A stretch of 64,000 nt of DNA from Lachnospiraceae bacterium (GTDB lineage: Bacteria; Bacillota; Clostridia; Lachnospirales; Lachnospiraceae). Under the pieces are notes generated by a model. It was not told the DNA's origin. It was given only the letters and a program-made list of their open reading frames with translations, and searched no databases. Positions within the stretch are counted from its first letter, which is position 1. The number at the start of each line of letters is the position of its first letter. The position numbers and the translations under genes were made by a program. Shown in pieces: positions 37,417-46,275 of this stretch. The stretch lies in the NCBI GenBank assembly GCA_015057405.1, contig SVEK01000003.1, positions 50,791-114,790 on the forward strand, read 5' to 3'.

Positions 37417-38181
37417 ATGTTAAAAACGCAATATGCCGGACACCTTTCTTTTCATCCTGCGGATTTTACTTACCACAGGGACAGTTCCCAGACAGACTGG
37501 GCAATTATTCACACCCTTACGCCGGCTGAATTTTTGCTAAATGATGAATGGATTTTATATCCCGAAAATTCAATCGTAATAATCGCTCCGGGGCAGAAAC
37601 AGGATTACAGGGCATATAACGGTCGGGAATTTGGTAATAACTGGGTTTCATTTTTTACAAACGAAAAATTCATTACAGAGTGCGGTCTTCCCTTCGGCAC
37701 TCCTTTTACGGTTAAATTTCCTGACATAATAGACCATATTATGCACATGATAGCCGCCGAAAATGCATTTGATAATAGCAACAAAGATCAAAGCATCTAC
37801 CATCTGTTTCATTTATTATTTTACAAATTATCAGAAAGTATTATTGACAATAACTCAACCCTTGACGAGGAGTTGTTAAAACTACGATATAACATTATTA
37901 ACAATCCGGCTTTTCAGTGGTCGGTACCACTTATGGCTAAGACACTTAACATCAGCACCGGATATCTTCAGGTTATATATAAGAAAACTTTCGGCATCCC
38001 GTGTATGGAGGACGTTTTCAGACAACGAATAGAATTGGCAAAAGATTATGTTGCACACAGCAGTTATTCCATCAGCCAGATTGCAGATATATGCGGTTAT
38101 CAGAACACAGAACATTTTTGCCGGCAATTCAAAAGAATCACCGGCATGTCAGCATCTGCATATAAGAAGTCTCTTACATAA
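37417..38181 (+). CDS. AraC-family transcriptional regulator
   Basis: A 254-residue regulator from ATG 37417, which has GGGAGGG 7 nt upstream; the track's TTG at 37384 is less likely. The N-terminal part (HPADFTYHRDSSQTDWAIIH) is an AraC-type sensing domain, and the C-terminal 95 residues are the double HTH (MAKTLNISTGYLQVIYKK, ISQIADICGYQNTEHFCRQF). It is divergent from the GH43 gene, whose expression it may control. It is not a close paralogue of the two cupin-AraC proteins. Confidence 0.88.
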   Translation: MLKTQYAGHLSFHPADFTYHRDSSQTDWAIIHTLTPAEFLLNDEWILYPENSIVIIAPGQKQDYRAYNGREFGNNWVSFFTNEKFITECGLPFGTPFTVKFPDIIDHIMHMIAAENAFDNSNKDQSIYHLFHLLFYKLSESIIDNNSTLDEELLKLRYNIINNPAFQWSVPLMAKTLNISTGYLQVIYKKTFGIPCMEDVFRQRIELAKDYVAHSSYSISQIADICGYQNTEHFCRQFKRITGMSASAYKKSLT

Positions 38182-38209
38182 ATATAATTATTAACACATT
38201 GCATGATAT

Positions 38210-38365
38210 ATATTGCTATTCTCTGTCACTTGTAAACCTTCGTCACCCGTAATACACTATTGTGCGAAGCGCCCTATCACTTGTAATGCACCATTGCGCA
38301 CAACGCCCATTACTTGCAATACATTATTGCAATGATACTTCATCACTTGTAATACCCTATCGCCT
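38210..38365. repeat. Decayed tandem repeats of a ~34-bp unit at an oxidoreductase 3' end
   Basis: About four imperfect copies of a unit resembling TCACTTGTAATACACTATTG plus CGCGAAGCGCC-like ends occur between 38235 and 38365. The last copy is the coding 3' end of the oxidoreductase (encoding LQAIGYYK-stop). The others lie downstream of its stop codon, as if the gene's 3' end had been copied in tandem and decayed. Confidence 0.5.
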
Positions 38366-39344
38366 GTAATACTCCATCAAGAAATTCTGCATTGTTCACA
38401 CTAAACTCTTCGGTAACAAATGGTACACTCTCCCCAAGAATACACATGCTTAACTGTTCAACCTCAAGCATATAGTTGTCAGGCGTTTTAACTGACTTCA
38501 TCACCGGTTCATTCATATTCCCGCACTCATCAAAAGTGACTATTTCGTATGTCAGTTCTCCGCTAAGGTTATACTCAAACCTGCCTGAACGAATTGTTCC
38601 TTTAGAACCCTGAATCTCGAATCTGTCAAGTCGTCTGTCTGCGTTTGTTTCAAGAACCATTCCGCATGTAAATGTACCTTTTGCACCATCAGCATATTCA
38701 ATATGGCCGTTAGTCAGCAAGTCTATATTATTATCAGAAAATGATGCGGTAGCTTTAATATTATCCGGCACCTTACCCATAACTCTGAGAATAAAACTTG
38801 TATTGTAAACTCCAAGGTCATACGCCGCTCCTCCAAGAGTTTCCCTGCGCATCCTTATATTACTGTTATCATAATCAGATGTGATAAATGCTGTTTCAAT
38901 ATATCTTACATTGCCTATAACACCGTCACTGATTTCTTTTTCAACTGCTTCCATGTACGGACTGTGCTGATAAGCAAATGCTTCCATAAGATATACATTA
39001 TTAGCTTTTGCTGTTTCAAACATTTTCTTTGCAGTGGCAGCATCCGGAGCCAACGGTTTTTCGCAAAGCACGTGTTTTCCCTTGTTCAGTGCCTTCATAA
39101 CCCATTCGTAATGAAGATTATTCGGAAGAGGAATATATACCGCACTTATCTCTTCATCATCCAGCAATTCATCATAACTAAGATATCCTTTCTCGAATCC
39201 GTACTTAGCCATGAAATCATCTACTTTGTCCTTGCTTCTCCCTGCTATTGCATACAATCTGCAATGTTCTGAAAGATTCATACCTTTTGCGGTACATCCA
39301 AGAATACCTGCCGTACCTAAAACACCCCAATTAACCATTTCCAT
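38343..39344 (-). CDS. Gfo/Idh/MocA-family oxidoreductase
   Basis: A 333-residue NAD(P)-dependent sugar dehydrogenase. The N-terminal Rossmann fold has VNWGVLGTAGILG and RLYAIAGRSKDK, with the conserved GKHVLCEKPLA (EKP). The C-terminal half has the usual (AYDLGVYNTSF) substrate face. ATG 39344 with GAGGGTG upstream is preferred to the ORF-track start ten codons earlier. The family oxidises inositols, glucose derivatives or xylose-type sugars. Its place beside glycosidase and AraC genes suggests pentose or xyloside catabolism, which is inference. Its 3' end merges into the decayed tandem repeats. Confidence 0.85.
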   Translation of the reverse strand: MEMVNWGVLGTAGILGCTAKGMNLSEHCRLYAIAGRSKDKVDDFMAKYGFEKGYLSYDELLDDEEISAVYIPLPNNLHYEWVMKALNKGKHVLCEKPLAPDAATAKKMFETAKANNVYLMEAFAYQHSPYMEAVEKEISDGVIGNVRYIETAFITSDYDNSNIRMRRETLGGAAYDLGVYNTSFILRVMGKVPDNIKATASFSDNNIDLLTNGHIEYADGAKGTFTCGMVLETNADRRLDRFEIQGSKGTIRSGRFEYNLSGELTYEIVTFDECGNMNEPVMKSVKTPDNYMLEVEQLSMCILGESVPFVTEEFSVNNAEFLDGVLQAIGYYK

Positions 39345-39452
39345 AATCAACACCCTCAACTTTCTCATTTCCATGCAATTACCAATAACCCACTAATACA
39401 TCTGACAGTATTATAACATTCCCGGTAGTTTTAATTCAACAAATGAATATAT

Positions 39453-40199
39453 TTACAGCCAAAGCATATTACCACATGCACCGCATTCGGGATTACTTTT
39501 TCCAAACTTAGCAATCCTCACATCCATCGTAAGTGCATCGATAATAAACATTTTTCCGGTGAGCAGATTGCCGGTTCCTAAAATATACTTAATTGCTTCC
39601 ATTGCCTGAACACTTCCTACAATGCCGGTGGCCGCACCAATCACACCGACTTTAGCATTATCCGGAATATCTCCTTCCTTCGGAATGTCTTCAAATATAC
39701 ATCTGTAACAAGGCCCCCTGCCCGGAACATAGGTTAATACCTGACCATTGAATCTGATAACTCCCGCGTGACAAAACGGTTTCTTCAGACGAACACACTC
39801 ATCATTAATTAAAAATTTACCTTCAAAGTTATCCACACAATCAAGAACAAAATCATATTTACTTATAATGTCGGCAGCATTCTCTTTCGTCAAATAAATC
39901 GGATAAGTTGTAACATTTATTTTATCATTTAAACGAAGCACACCTTCCCCGGCTGACAAAGCTTTGTTTTTACCGATGTTATCCACGTTATGAATCACCT
40001 GTCTGTTTAGATTCGACTCGCTGACGCAGTCCGCATCAATTATTCCGATATTACCGACTCCGGCTCCCGCCAGATACATAAGCGCAGGAGAACCAAGTCC
40101 GCCGGCTCCCACAACGAGTACTTTTGCATCATTAAGCTTACTTTGCCCCTCTTGTCCAATCTCATCAATCACTATCTGACGACTGTACCTATCTGACAT
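39453..40199 (-). CDS. thiF: Sulfur-carrier adenylyltransferase ThiF
   Basis: A 248-residue E1-like enzyme. It adenylates the C-terminal Gly of ThiS so that sulfur can be loaded for thiazole synthesis. It has the nucleotide loop VLVVGAGGLGSPAL, the Arg/Asn site ESNLNRQVIH, DNFEGKFLINDEC, and two CxxC zinc pairs (CYRC and CGAC). It has no rhodanese tail. It is the last gene of the thiC-S-G-H-tenI-F operon. MoeB has the same fold; the operon context decides for ThiF. Confidence 0.88.
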   Translation of the reverse strand: MSDRYSRQIVIDEIGQEGQSKLNDAKVLVVGAGGLGSPALMYLAGAGVGNIGIIDADCVSESNLNRQVIHNVDNIGKNKALSAGEGVLRLNDKINVTTYPIYLTKENAADIISKYDFVLDCVDNFEGKFLINDECVRLKKPFCHAGVIRFNGQVLTYVPGRGPCYRCIFEDIPKEGDIPDNAKVGVIGAATGIVGSVQAMEAIKYILGTGNLLTGKMFIIDALTMDVRIAKFGKSNPECGACGNMLWL

Positions 40200-40237
40200 T
40201 CAAATCCCTGCCTTTATTCTATATCAATCAGCATTAA

Positions 40238-40792
40238 CTACATTTTCATATATTCCGACATCATACACACACCTGCTGCTCCGGCTCTGATACAATCCGA
40301 CACATTTGACTGTATTATTCCTCCAAGAGCATACACCGGAATACTGACTGCTTCCGTTACTTCTGTCAGATACCGTATGCCTCTCGGCCGAAGTCCTTCT
40401 TTACATTTTGTCTCAAAAATATGGCTGGCAGTAATATATGTTGCACCAAGCCGGACTGCTTCTACTGCCTCATCTACACTATGTGTTGAAACGCCTACTT
40501 CAATAAAATCCGACATATCAAGCGACCGTGCCTGTTCCATTGTAACGTGAATATACGGGTGCCCTAATTTTAGTGCAACTCCAAAGAAACTGTGGAGCAT
40601 ACACACAACACCGTAACGGCTACACAAATCTATGACCTTAACCGCCAGTTCTTCATACTCGGTTTCCGTAAGGTCTTTTTCTCTTAAAATTACAACATCC
40701 ACACCGGTTTTTAATACTTTTTCAATCTGTTCCGTGTAATCTCCCGTCACCAGATGACGGTTAGTTATACATATTTTTTTATACATAGACAT
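40238..40792 (-). CDS. tenI: TenI/ThiE-family protein
   Basis: A 184-residue TIM-barrel protein with VVILREKDLTE, CMLHSFFGVALKLG, VGVSTHSVDEAVEA and YALGGIIQSNVSDCIRAGAAGV. The second part reads HSFFG rather than the catalytic INDxxD of true ThiE, and the protein is shorter (ThiE about 210), so thiazole tautomerase (TenI) is more likely than thiamin-phosphate synthase. It overlaps the end of thiH by 14 nt. A ThiE-type gene elsewhere in the window (48762) is truncated, so this copy's activity matters for thiamin synthesis. Confidence 0.8.
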   Translation of the reverse strand: MSMYKKICITNRHLVTGDYTEQIEKVLKTGVDVVILREKDLTETEYEELAVKVIDLCSRYGVVCMLHSFFGVALKLGHPYIHVTMEQARSLDMSDFIEVGVSTHSVDEAVEAVRLGATYITASHIFETKCKEGLRPRGIRYLTEVTEAVSIPVYALGGIIQSNVSDCIRAGAAGVCMMSEYMKM

Positions 40793-42032
40793 AATCGTTT
40801 AGTACCGGTTGCAATCCTTCTCCGGCAATATCCTTATACATTTCATCAAAACTTCTGTCATCAGCAATTTCAAACTGCTCGTCACCGGTTTCCGCATCTT
40901 CGCCACCTGAATACTTTGACTCGTGGTCACCAATTCCCGTTGATACTCCGGCAGATACTTTCGTTGCTGCAATCTTAACAATTCCATCCCTGAAATGCTT
41001 CTCTTCACGTGAAGATACAGTAATTCCAACATAAGGCAGGAATATTCTGTATGCGCAAATTATCTGACATAGTTCCTTCTCATGTACGTCGAGAGGATTA
41101 ATTTTGTCATTATTAATGATAGGTCTAAGACGCGGACAAGAAAGTGAAAATTCCGCATGCGGATATTTTCTCTGCAAATAAAACACATGTAACGCTGACG
41201 CAAGGGCATCCTTTCTATAGTCTGCCAGACCTAAAAGTGCAGAAAAAGCAACACCTCTCATTCCACCCATCAGGGCTCTCTCCTGTGCTTCAAATCTGTA
41301 CGGCCATACTCTCTTATGTCCCATAAGATGCAATGTTTCGTATTTGTCTGCGTCATAAGTTTCCTGAAATACCGTAATATAATCTGCCCCGCACTCATGA
41401 AGAAACCTGTATTCATCTGAATTGACCGGGTATATCTCAAGACCTATGTTCTTAAAATATTTCCCGGCAAGTTTACATGCTTCTCCAATATACTCTATAG
41501 GGCTTGCACTTCTGCTCTCTCCTGTAAGCATTAGTATCTCTTCAATACCTGACTCGGATATAATCCTCATCTCTTTTTCGATTTCTTCAAAACTTAGCTT
41601 CTTACGGTTTATGTCATTGTAGCAATTGAATCCACAATATATACAATAATTTTCACAGTAATTTGCAATATACAAAGGAGTAAATATGTATACCGTATTA
41701 CCAAAATGTTTGCTCGTTTCCATTTTCGCCTTCCCGGCCATTTCTTCAAGAAATGGTGCCGCTGCCGGAGACAAAAGAGCCTTAAAATCTTCTATACTGC
41801 AGTTTTCCGAATGCAACGCCCTCTTAACATCTGCCTCTGTATATTCATCCGGATTATATGAATTCATTTGACCAATAACCTTATCCATTATATCCGATGA
41901 AATCCTCTCCATTCCTTCCATATACTCCATATGGTTGGTACGCGCCGAAGGGTCTGTTTCAATACGATGTTTTTTTTCAAGAGCCTCTTTACTTAATTTA
42001 TCTGAGTCCACAAAAAATTGATTCTCTGCCAT
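40779..42032 (-). CDS. thiH: 2-iminoacetate synthase ThiH
   Basis: A 417-residue radical SAM enzyme that cleaves tyrosine to give dehydroglycine (2-iminoacetate) for thiazole formation. The cluster motif is in YCENYCIYCGFNC (CxxxCxxC). It also has LMLTGESRSASP and VAFSALLGLADYRKDAL, typical of ThiH. The start is placed at ATG 42032 (GGGGTGAAGG upstream) instead of the in-frame GTG at 42044. It directly follows thiG, as in most anaerobes, and implies the oxygen-sensitive route (no ThiO seen). Confidence 0.93.
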   Translation of the reverse strand: MAENQFFVDSDKLSKEALEKKHRIETDPSARTNHMEYMEGMERISSDIMDKVIGQMNSYNPDEYTEADVKRALHSENCSIEDFKALLSPAAAPFLEEMAGKAKMETSKHFGNTVYIFTPLYIANYCENYCIYCGFNCYNDINRKKLSFEEIEKEMRIISESGIEEILMLTGESRSASPIEYIGEACKLAGKYFKNIGLEIYPVNSDEYRFLHECGADYITVFQETYDADKYETLHLMGHKRVWPYRFEAQERALMGGMRGVAFSALLGLADYRKDALASALHVFYLQRKYPHAEFSLSCPRLRPIINNDKINPLDVHEKELCQIICAYRIFLPYVGITVSSREEKHFRDGIVKIAATKVSAGVSTGIGDHESKYSGGEDAETGDEQFEIADDRSFDEMYKDIAGEGLQPVLNDYVYV

Positions 42033-42046
42033 AATAACCTTCACCC

Positions 42047-42814
42047 CTAATCACGCAAAAATCCCGTAAGAGGGTCTGATGCAGCAGCTCCCCTTTCAAG
42101 AACTCTTCCAAGTCCTGCAAGATATGCTGTTCTGCCCGCCTCAATAGCACTCTTAAATGCACCTGCCATTGCAGGAATATCGTTGGCAGTTGCAATTGCA
42201 GTATTGGCCATAATAGCTGCCGCACCCATTTCCATTGCTTCACATGCCTGGGAAGGCTTTCCGATTCCTGCATCAACTATTATAGGAAGGTCGATTTCAT
42301 CGATAAGAATCTGAATAAAATCTTTTGTTGCAAGACCTTTATTGGAACCAATAGGAGAACCTAAAGGCATAACTGCTGCCGCTCCGGCATTTTGAAGGTC
42401 CCTTGCCACATTAAGATCCGGATACATATACGGAAGTACTACAAATCCTTCATTTGCCAGCTGCTCAGTTGCCTTGATGGTTTCTGCATTATCCGGCAGA
42501 AGATATTTGCTATCTCTCATAATCTCTATTTTTACGAAATCTCCGCAGCCTAATTCTCGGGACATTCTCGCGATTCTTACTGCTTCTTTTGCATCTCTTG
42601 CCCCTGATGTATTAGGTAAAAGCGTTACATTATCAGGAATATAATCAAGTATATTCTCAGTCTCTTTTGTGTTAGTTCTTCTGACAGCCAAGGTAATAAT
42701 CTGCGCTCCCGCATTCTTAACTGCTGCCTGAATTAATTCCATTGAATATTTTCCCGAACCAAGTATGAACCTTGAATCAAACTCTTTTCCTCCAAGTACA
42801 AATGTGTCTTTCAT
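42047..42814 (-). CDS. thiG: Thiazole synthase ThiG
   Basis: A 255-residue TIM barrel that builds the thiazole phosphate from deoxyxylulose-5-phosphate, 2-iminoacetate and ThiS-carried sulfur. Family hallmarks are [62 protein letters not shown] and [21 protein letters not shown]. It lies between thiS and thiH with 2-nt spacing to thiH. Confidence 0.94.
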   Translation of the reverse strand: MKDTFVLGGKEFDSRFILGSGKYSMELIQAAVKNAGAQIITLAVRRTNTKETENILDYIPDNVTLLPNTSGARDAKEAVRIARMSRELGCGDFVKIEIMRDSKYLLPDNAETIKATEQLANEGFVVLPYMYPDLNVARDLQNAGAAAVMPLGSPIGSNKGLATKDFIQILIDEIDLPIIVDAGIGKPSQACEAMEMGAAAIMANTAIATANDIPAMAGAFKSAIEAGRTAYLAGLGRVLERGAAASDPLTGFLRD

Positions 42815-42874
42815 AATTAACTCTTCCTTCTATTGTTGTATTGATATATTATTATGATTATTTCCGTGAAAATA

Positions 42875-43069
42875 TCAGCCGCCCCCGACGAAACTGACAA
42901 TCTCTACCACGTCACCTGAATGAATGATAAAACTCTCGTATTGAGATTTTGGAACAATCTCCTCATTGCATTCTACGGCTATACGCCCGGTCCGGTATCC
43001 GTTTTCATTAAGATAATCAGCCAGCTTAATCTCATCGGCTTCTATCAAATTACCATTTATCTTAATCAC
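42875..43069 (-). CDS. thiS: Sulfur carrier protein ThiS
   Basis: A 64-residue ubiquitin-like protein ending in VVEIVSFVGGG. The C-terminal Gly-Gly is adenylated by ThiF and then thiocarboxylated to donate sulfur to ThiG. Length and RIAVECNEEIVPKSQY match the family. It sits between thiC and thiG. Confidence 0.92.
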   Translation of the reverse strand: MIKINGNLIEADEIKLADYLNENGYRTGRIAVECNEEIVPKSQYESFIIHSGDVVEIVSFVGGG

Positions 43070-43121
43070 AACTACACCTCATTTCTTTAATTTTTTGCAA
43101 TACTTTATTCTCCCTGTCTTA

Positions 43122-44429
43122 CTACAGAATATCAATATATTCTCCCGCAAGTGCCTTATTCATACTTCTGACTGCGCAAAACTTGCCGCACATACTACAT
43201 GTATCAGAATGGTCATCTTCCGGACTTCTGCTATCACGTATACTCTTTGCCGTTTTTGCATCGATGGAACACGCAAACTGGGCATCCCAGTCAAGGTTAC
43301 GTCTTGCCTTCGCCATCTTGTCATCAATATCTCTTGCGCCCGGTATTCCCTTTGCGATATCCGCTGCATGAGCTGCTATCTTTGACGCAATTATTCCCTG
43401 CTTAACATCTTCCACATTAGGAAGCGCAAGATGCTCTGCCGGGGTTACATAACAAAGGAACGCTGCCCCGTTTGCTGCTGCAATTGCCCCTCCGATTGCC
43501 GCAGTAATATGGTCGTATCCCGGCGCAATATCTGTAACAAGAGGTCCCAGCACATAAAATGGAGCTCCCATACAGATTGTTTTCTGAATCTCCATATTGG
43601 CCGCAATCTGGTTCATCGGCATATGCCCCGGTCCTTCTACCATAACCTGAACGTTGTGTTCCCAAGCCCTCTTAGTGAGTTCTCCGAGTCTTACCAATTC
43701 TTCAATCTGACATACGTCAGTTGCATCAGCAAGACATCCCGGTCTGCAGGCATCCCCAAGGGATATCGTCACATCATACTGTTCACATATATCAAGTATT
43801 TCATCGTAGTATTCATAAAACGGGTTCTCCTCCCCCGTCATACTCATCCATGCAAAAACAAGACTGCCGCCGCGACTTACAATATTCATTTCTCTCTTAT
43901 GTTTACGAATCTGCTCAATTGTTTTTCTTGTTATTCCACAGTGAAGTGTTACAAAGTCAACTCCATCCTCAGCGTGAAGACGAACCACATCAATAAAATC
44001 CTTAGCAGTCAATGTGCTCAAATCTCTCTGGTAATGAATAACACTGTCGTATACCGGAACAGTCCCTATCATCACAGGACATTCCCTTACAAGTTTTTGT
44101 CTAAACGGCTGGGTATCTCCATGACTGGAAAGATCCATAATAGCTTCAGCACCCATATCAACAGCACTCATAACCTTCTGCATCTCGATATCATAATCTT
44201 TGCAGTCTCTTGACACCCCGAGATTAACATTAATCTTTGTTCGAAGCATACTTCCGACACCTTCAGGATCGAGACACCGGTGATTCTTATTGGCACATAT
44301 TACAACCTTACCTTCTGCCAAAAGCCCTCTGAGTTTTTCCGTGTCCACATTTTCTTTTTGGGCAACACGCTCCATCAAGGGAGTAATAATTCCTTTTCTC
44401 GCCGCATCCATCTGAGTTGTATATTCCAT
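43122..44429 (-). CDS. thiC: Phosphomethylpyrimidine synthase ThiC
   Basis: A 435-residue, shorter-type ThiC that converts aminoimidazole ribotide to HMP-phosphate with a radical SAM cluster. Conserved features are [64 protein letters not shown], and the C-terminal cluster ligands CSMCGKFC. It is the first gene of the operon, about 130 nt downstream of the TPP riboswitch. No thiD is in the window. Confidence 0.95.
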   Translation of the reverse strand: MEYTTQMDAARKGIITPLMERVAQKENVDTEKLRGLLAEGKVVICANKNHRCLDPEGVGSMLRTKINVNLGVSRDCKDYDIEMQKVMSAVDMGAEAIMDLSSHGDTQPFRQKLVRECPVMIGTVPVYDSVIHYQRDLSTLTAKDFIDVVRLHAEDGVDFVTLHCGITRKTIEQIRKHKREMNIVSRGGSLVFAWMSMTGEENPFYEYYDEILDICEQYDVTISLGDACRPGCLADATDVCQIEELVRLGELTKRAWEHNVQVMVEGPGHMPMNQIAANMEIQKTICMGAPFYVLGPLVTDIAPGYDHITAAIGGAIAAANGAAFLCYVTPAEHLALPNVEDVKQGIIASKIAAHAADIAKGIPGARDIDDKMAKARRNLDWDAQFACSIDAKTAKSIRDSRSPEDDHSDTCSMCGKFCAVRSMNKALAGEYIDIL

Positions 44430-44448
44430 AGTTTTTCACAATGTCAAA

Positions 44449-44475
44449 GCAGGTATACCATTCCGGCATACCTGC
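44449..44475 (-). promoter_or_regulatory. Hairpin between TPP riboswitch and thiC
   Basis: GCAGGTATGCC and GGTATACCTGC (one G-T pair) enclose a 5-nt loop. It lies 20 nt upstream of the thiC ATG and could be the expression platform. The following T-run is short, so translational control or weak termination are both open. Confidence 0.5.
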
Positions 44476-44560
44476 TACAAAATACTCACTCATTCGATAC
44501 TCATGCATTATCCACACATGACAGTATACATTTTGCCTATATACGACAATTAAGTGCATA

Positions 44561-44648
44561 ATATTTCCCTACGTTGGCATTATCCAAATCAGGTAATAGG
44601 TAAAGACGGAATAGTCTATTCTCAGCCTGCTCCTGCAAGCTCCCTTCT
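44561..44648 (-). ncRNA. TPP (THI-element) riboswitch
   Basis: On the minus strand GGGAGCTTGCAGGAGCAGGC-TGAGA, then ACC-TATT-ACCTGATTTGGATAATGCCA and ACGTAGGGAA are all canonical TPP aptamer elements (P1 GGG/CCC-type closing, TGAGA, ACCTGAT, GATAATGCCAACG). It precedes thiC and should reduce operon expression when thiamin pyrophosphate is abundant. Confidence 0.95.
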
Positions 44649-44766
44649 TGTATTATTATTGTAACGTCATGGTAGCATAGGGATAAAAAAATGTCAATAA
44701 CAGCCCCCCCGCAAAGATAGTTTTTATGAACCCCCACAAAGATAGTTTTAAAAGTACTCAAATTAT

Positions 44767-45648
44767 CTAAGATAATTGCTTTACAAAGCTCTCTCTCTGA
44801 GGCTGTGGAATTTCAAGCAAATCCATTGCCTGCTCTGCCGTATACGATAGTTTAGACATTATATTTCTTAGTGCTGCCACATTTCCATAATGTATGCCTT
44901 CTTGCCTGCCTTCACTATACTTCAACTCTATCTCTTCCTCAATTTCATCTTTCATTAATCTTCGTAACGCTTCACACATTTCATCCCGCCTCCTTAGTTC
45001 ATCGTACAATTCAAAATTCGCACCTACACTTGCCTGTAATATAGCATCTATATTCTCTCTATCACCAGACGATTTCATACTCTCTGTTTCTTCAAGGAAT
45101 CTTTTCACATCTTCCTCTTTTACATTATCAGACAGGATTCTAAAACAGCTATGCTTTTCTTTATCCAGTCTTTTAATAACTATCACTTGTACAGGTACCG
45201 GCACATTGCCTTCTATATAATATATCCCCGGATATTTCTCCTTTATCTTATAACCGGTTCTTCTTAACTCCTTAAACAATTTTCTTGGATAAGTACTGCT
45301 AAATATAGACATCGTAGTCTCTTCAATCTGAATATCATTAACAGATTTCCCATAACACTTATATAAACTGACATATCCGAATGTCTTATAGAAATCATCA
45401 ATTGTCAAACTATCACCGGGACCTTTGTATTCAATTATATTGTACTTCCTCATTATATGACCAATTTCATTCTCAATCTTAACTGTTCTCCATCTTTTAT
45501 TGATTATTACCAGATCAATTCGTATTGGCTGCTTGCTAAGATTATATTCAGATATCAATTCCAATTCCTGCATATCTCCAATTAACTCTACTTCTGTGGA
45601 TGCATAAAATGCAGGGTGCCACAGAATCCTATATGGCGATTTCCCCAA
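44767..45648 (-). CDS. PD-(D/E)XK-like protein common in Lachnospiraceae
   Basis: A 293-residue protein starting at TTG 45648 (AAGGTG upstream). The N-terminal part (ILWHPAFYASTEVELIG, QPIRIDLVIINK, then KYNIIEYKGPGD) shows a D...ExK arrangement like PD-(D/E)XK nuclease folds. YPRKLFKELRRTGYKI and a coiled, Glu-rich C-terminus (DEIEEEIELKYSEGRQEGI) match a widespread family often labelled wrongly as 3-isopropylmalate dehydrogenase. Related Rpn-type proteins have nuclease activity, but this protein's role is unknown. It is a stand-alone gene. Confidence 0.65.
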   Translation of the reverse strand: MGKSPYRILWHPAFYASTEVELIGDMQELELISEYNLSKQPIRIDLVIINKRWRTVKIENEIGHIMRKYNIIEYKGPGDSLTIDDFYKTFGYVSLYKCYGKSVNDIQIEETTMSIFSSTYPRKLFKELRRTGYKIKEKYPGIYYIEGNVPVPVQVIVIKRLDKEKHSCFRILSDNVKEEDVKRFLEETESMKSSGDRENIDAILQASVGANFELYDELRRRDEMCEALRRLMKDEIEEEIELKYSEGRQEGIHYGNVAALRNIMSKLSYTAEQAMDLLEIPQPQRESFVKQLS

Positions 45649-46275
45649 TATACACCTTGCCTTCCCATTACTTCATAAGACATCAGCATTGCAGTTGTAA
45701 TACCGATAATAATGATTAACTTATAGATTACCTTTGAAAATAATAGATTCAGATTACTACGGTTGTTTCAAACCATATATTTTTCTTGCAATACATATTG
45801 TACACTATTCTTTAGAAAAAAATCTATTGTCATAATACACAAACTTTTGTACTACATTTTGTATAAATTGTATAACATTTATATGATAACCGGATTCAAA
45901 ATTACCGAAAAATTTCGTACTTTGGCATATATCAACAAAAATCTGATTCTGCCCCCTTTTAACTTCCGGAAACTCCCCTAATCAGACACGAATTTCTCTA
46001 TTTTCACTTCGCACTCATATCAGCCCCAAACTTTCGCCAAATCAAAGCCTCAAATCTTCATATAATTTCATATAGATCCTCGTACCAAAAAAAAATCACC
46101 AACACTTATTAACCATGAACAAAAAAAATGCCATCACAGAACCAATCCAATCTCACTTGAATCAGTCCATGATGACACTTGTAACTGTTACATTATTTAA
46201 TTAAGAAACGCTTATTCATCACTAATACCAGTACATACTAAAACATAATACATACTCAATCTATATCAACTACCT
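45649..46275. other. 627-bp gap without a convincing gene
   Basis: The plus-strand 72-residue ORF at 45763 has no ribosome site and odd composition. A minus-strand frame near 45720-45620 has a short hydrophobic stretch but stops quickly. I see no RNA element, repeat or strong terminator here. Confidence 0.5.

Noticed and set aside
38210-38365. CRISPR-like array
   Set aside because: Copies differ too much, spacing leaves no unique spacers of uniform length, and no cas genes are near. Tandem decay of a gene end explains it better.
43431-44213. 260-residue plus-strand ORF opposite thiC
   Set aside because: It is a shadow of the well-conserved thiC coding region.
45763-45981. 72-residue plus-strand ORF in the 45.6-46.3 kb gap
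   Set aside because: No ribosome site, low-complexity aromatic composition and no recognisable domain.
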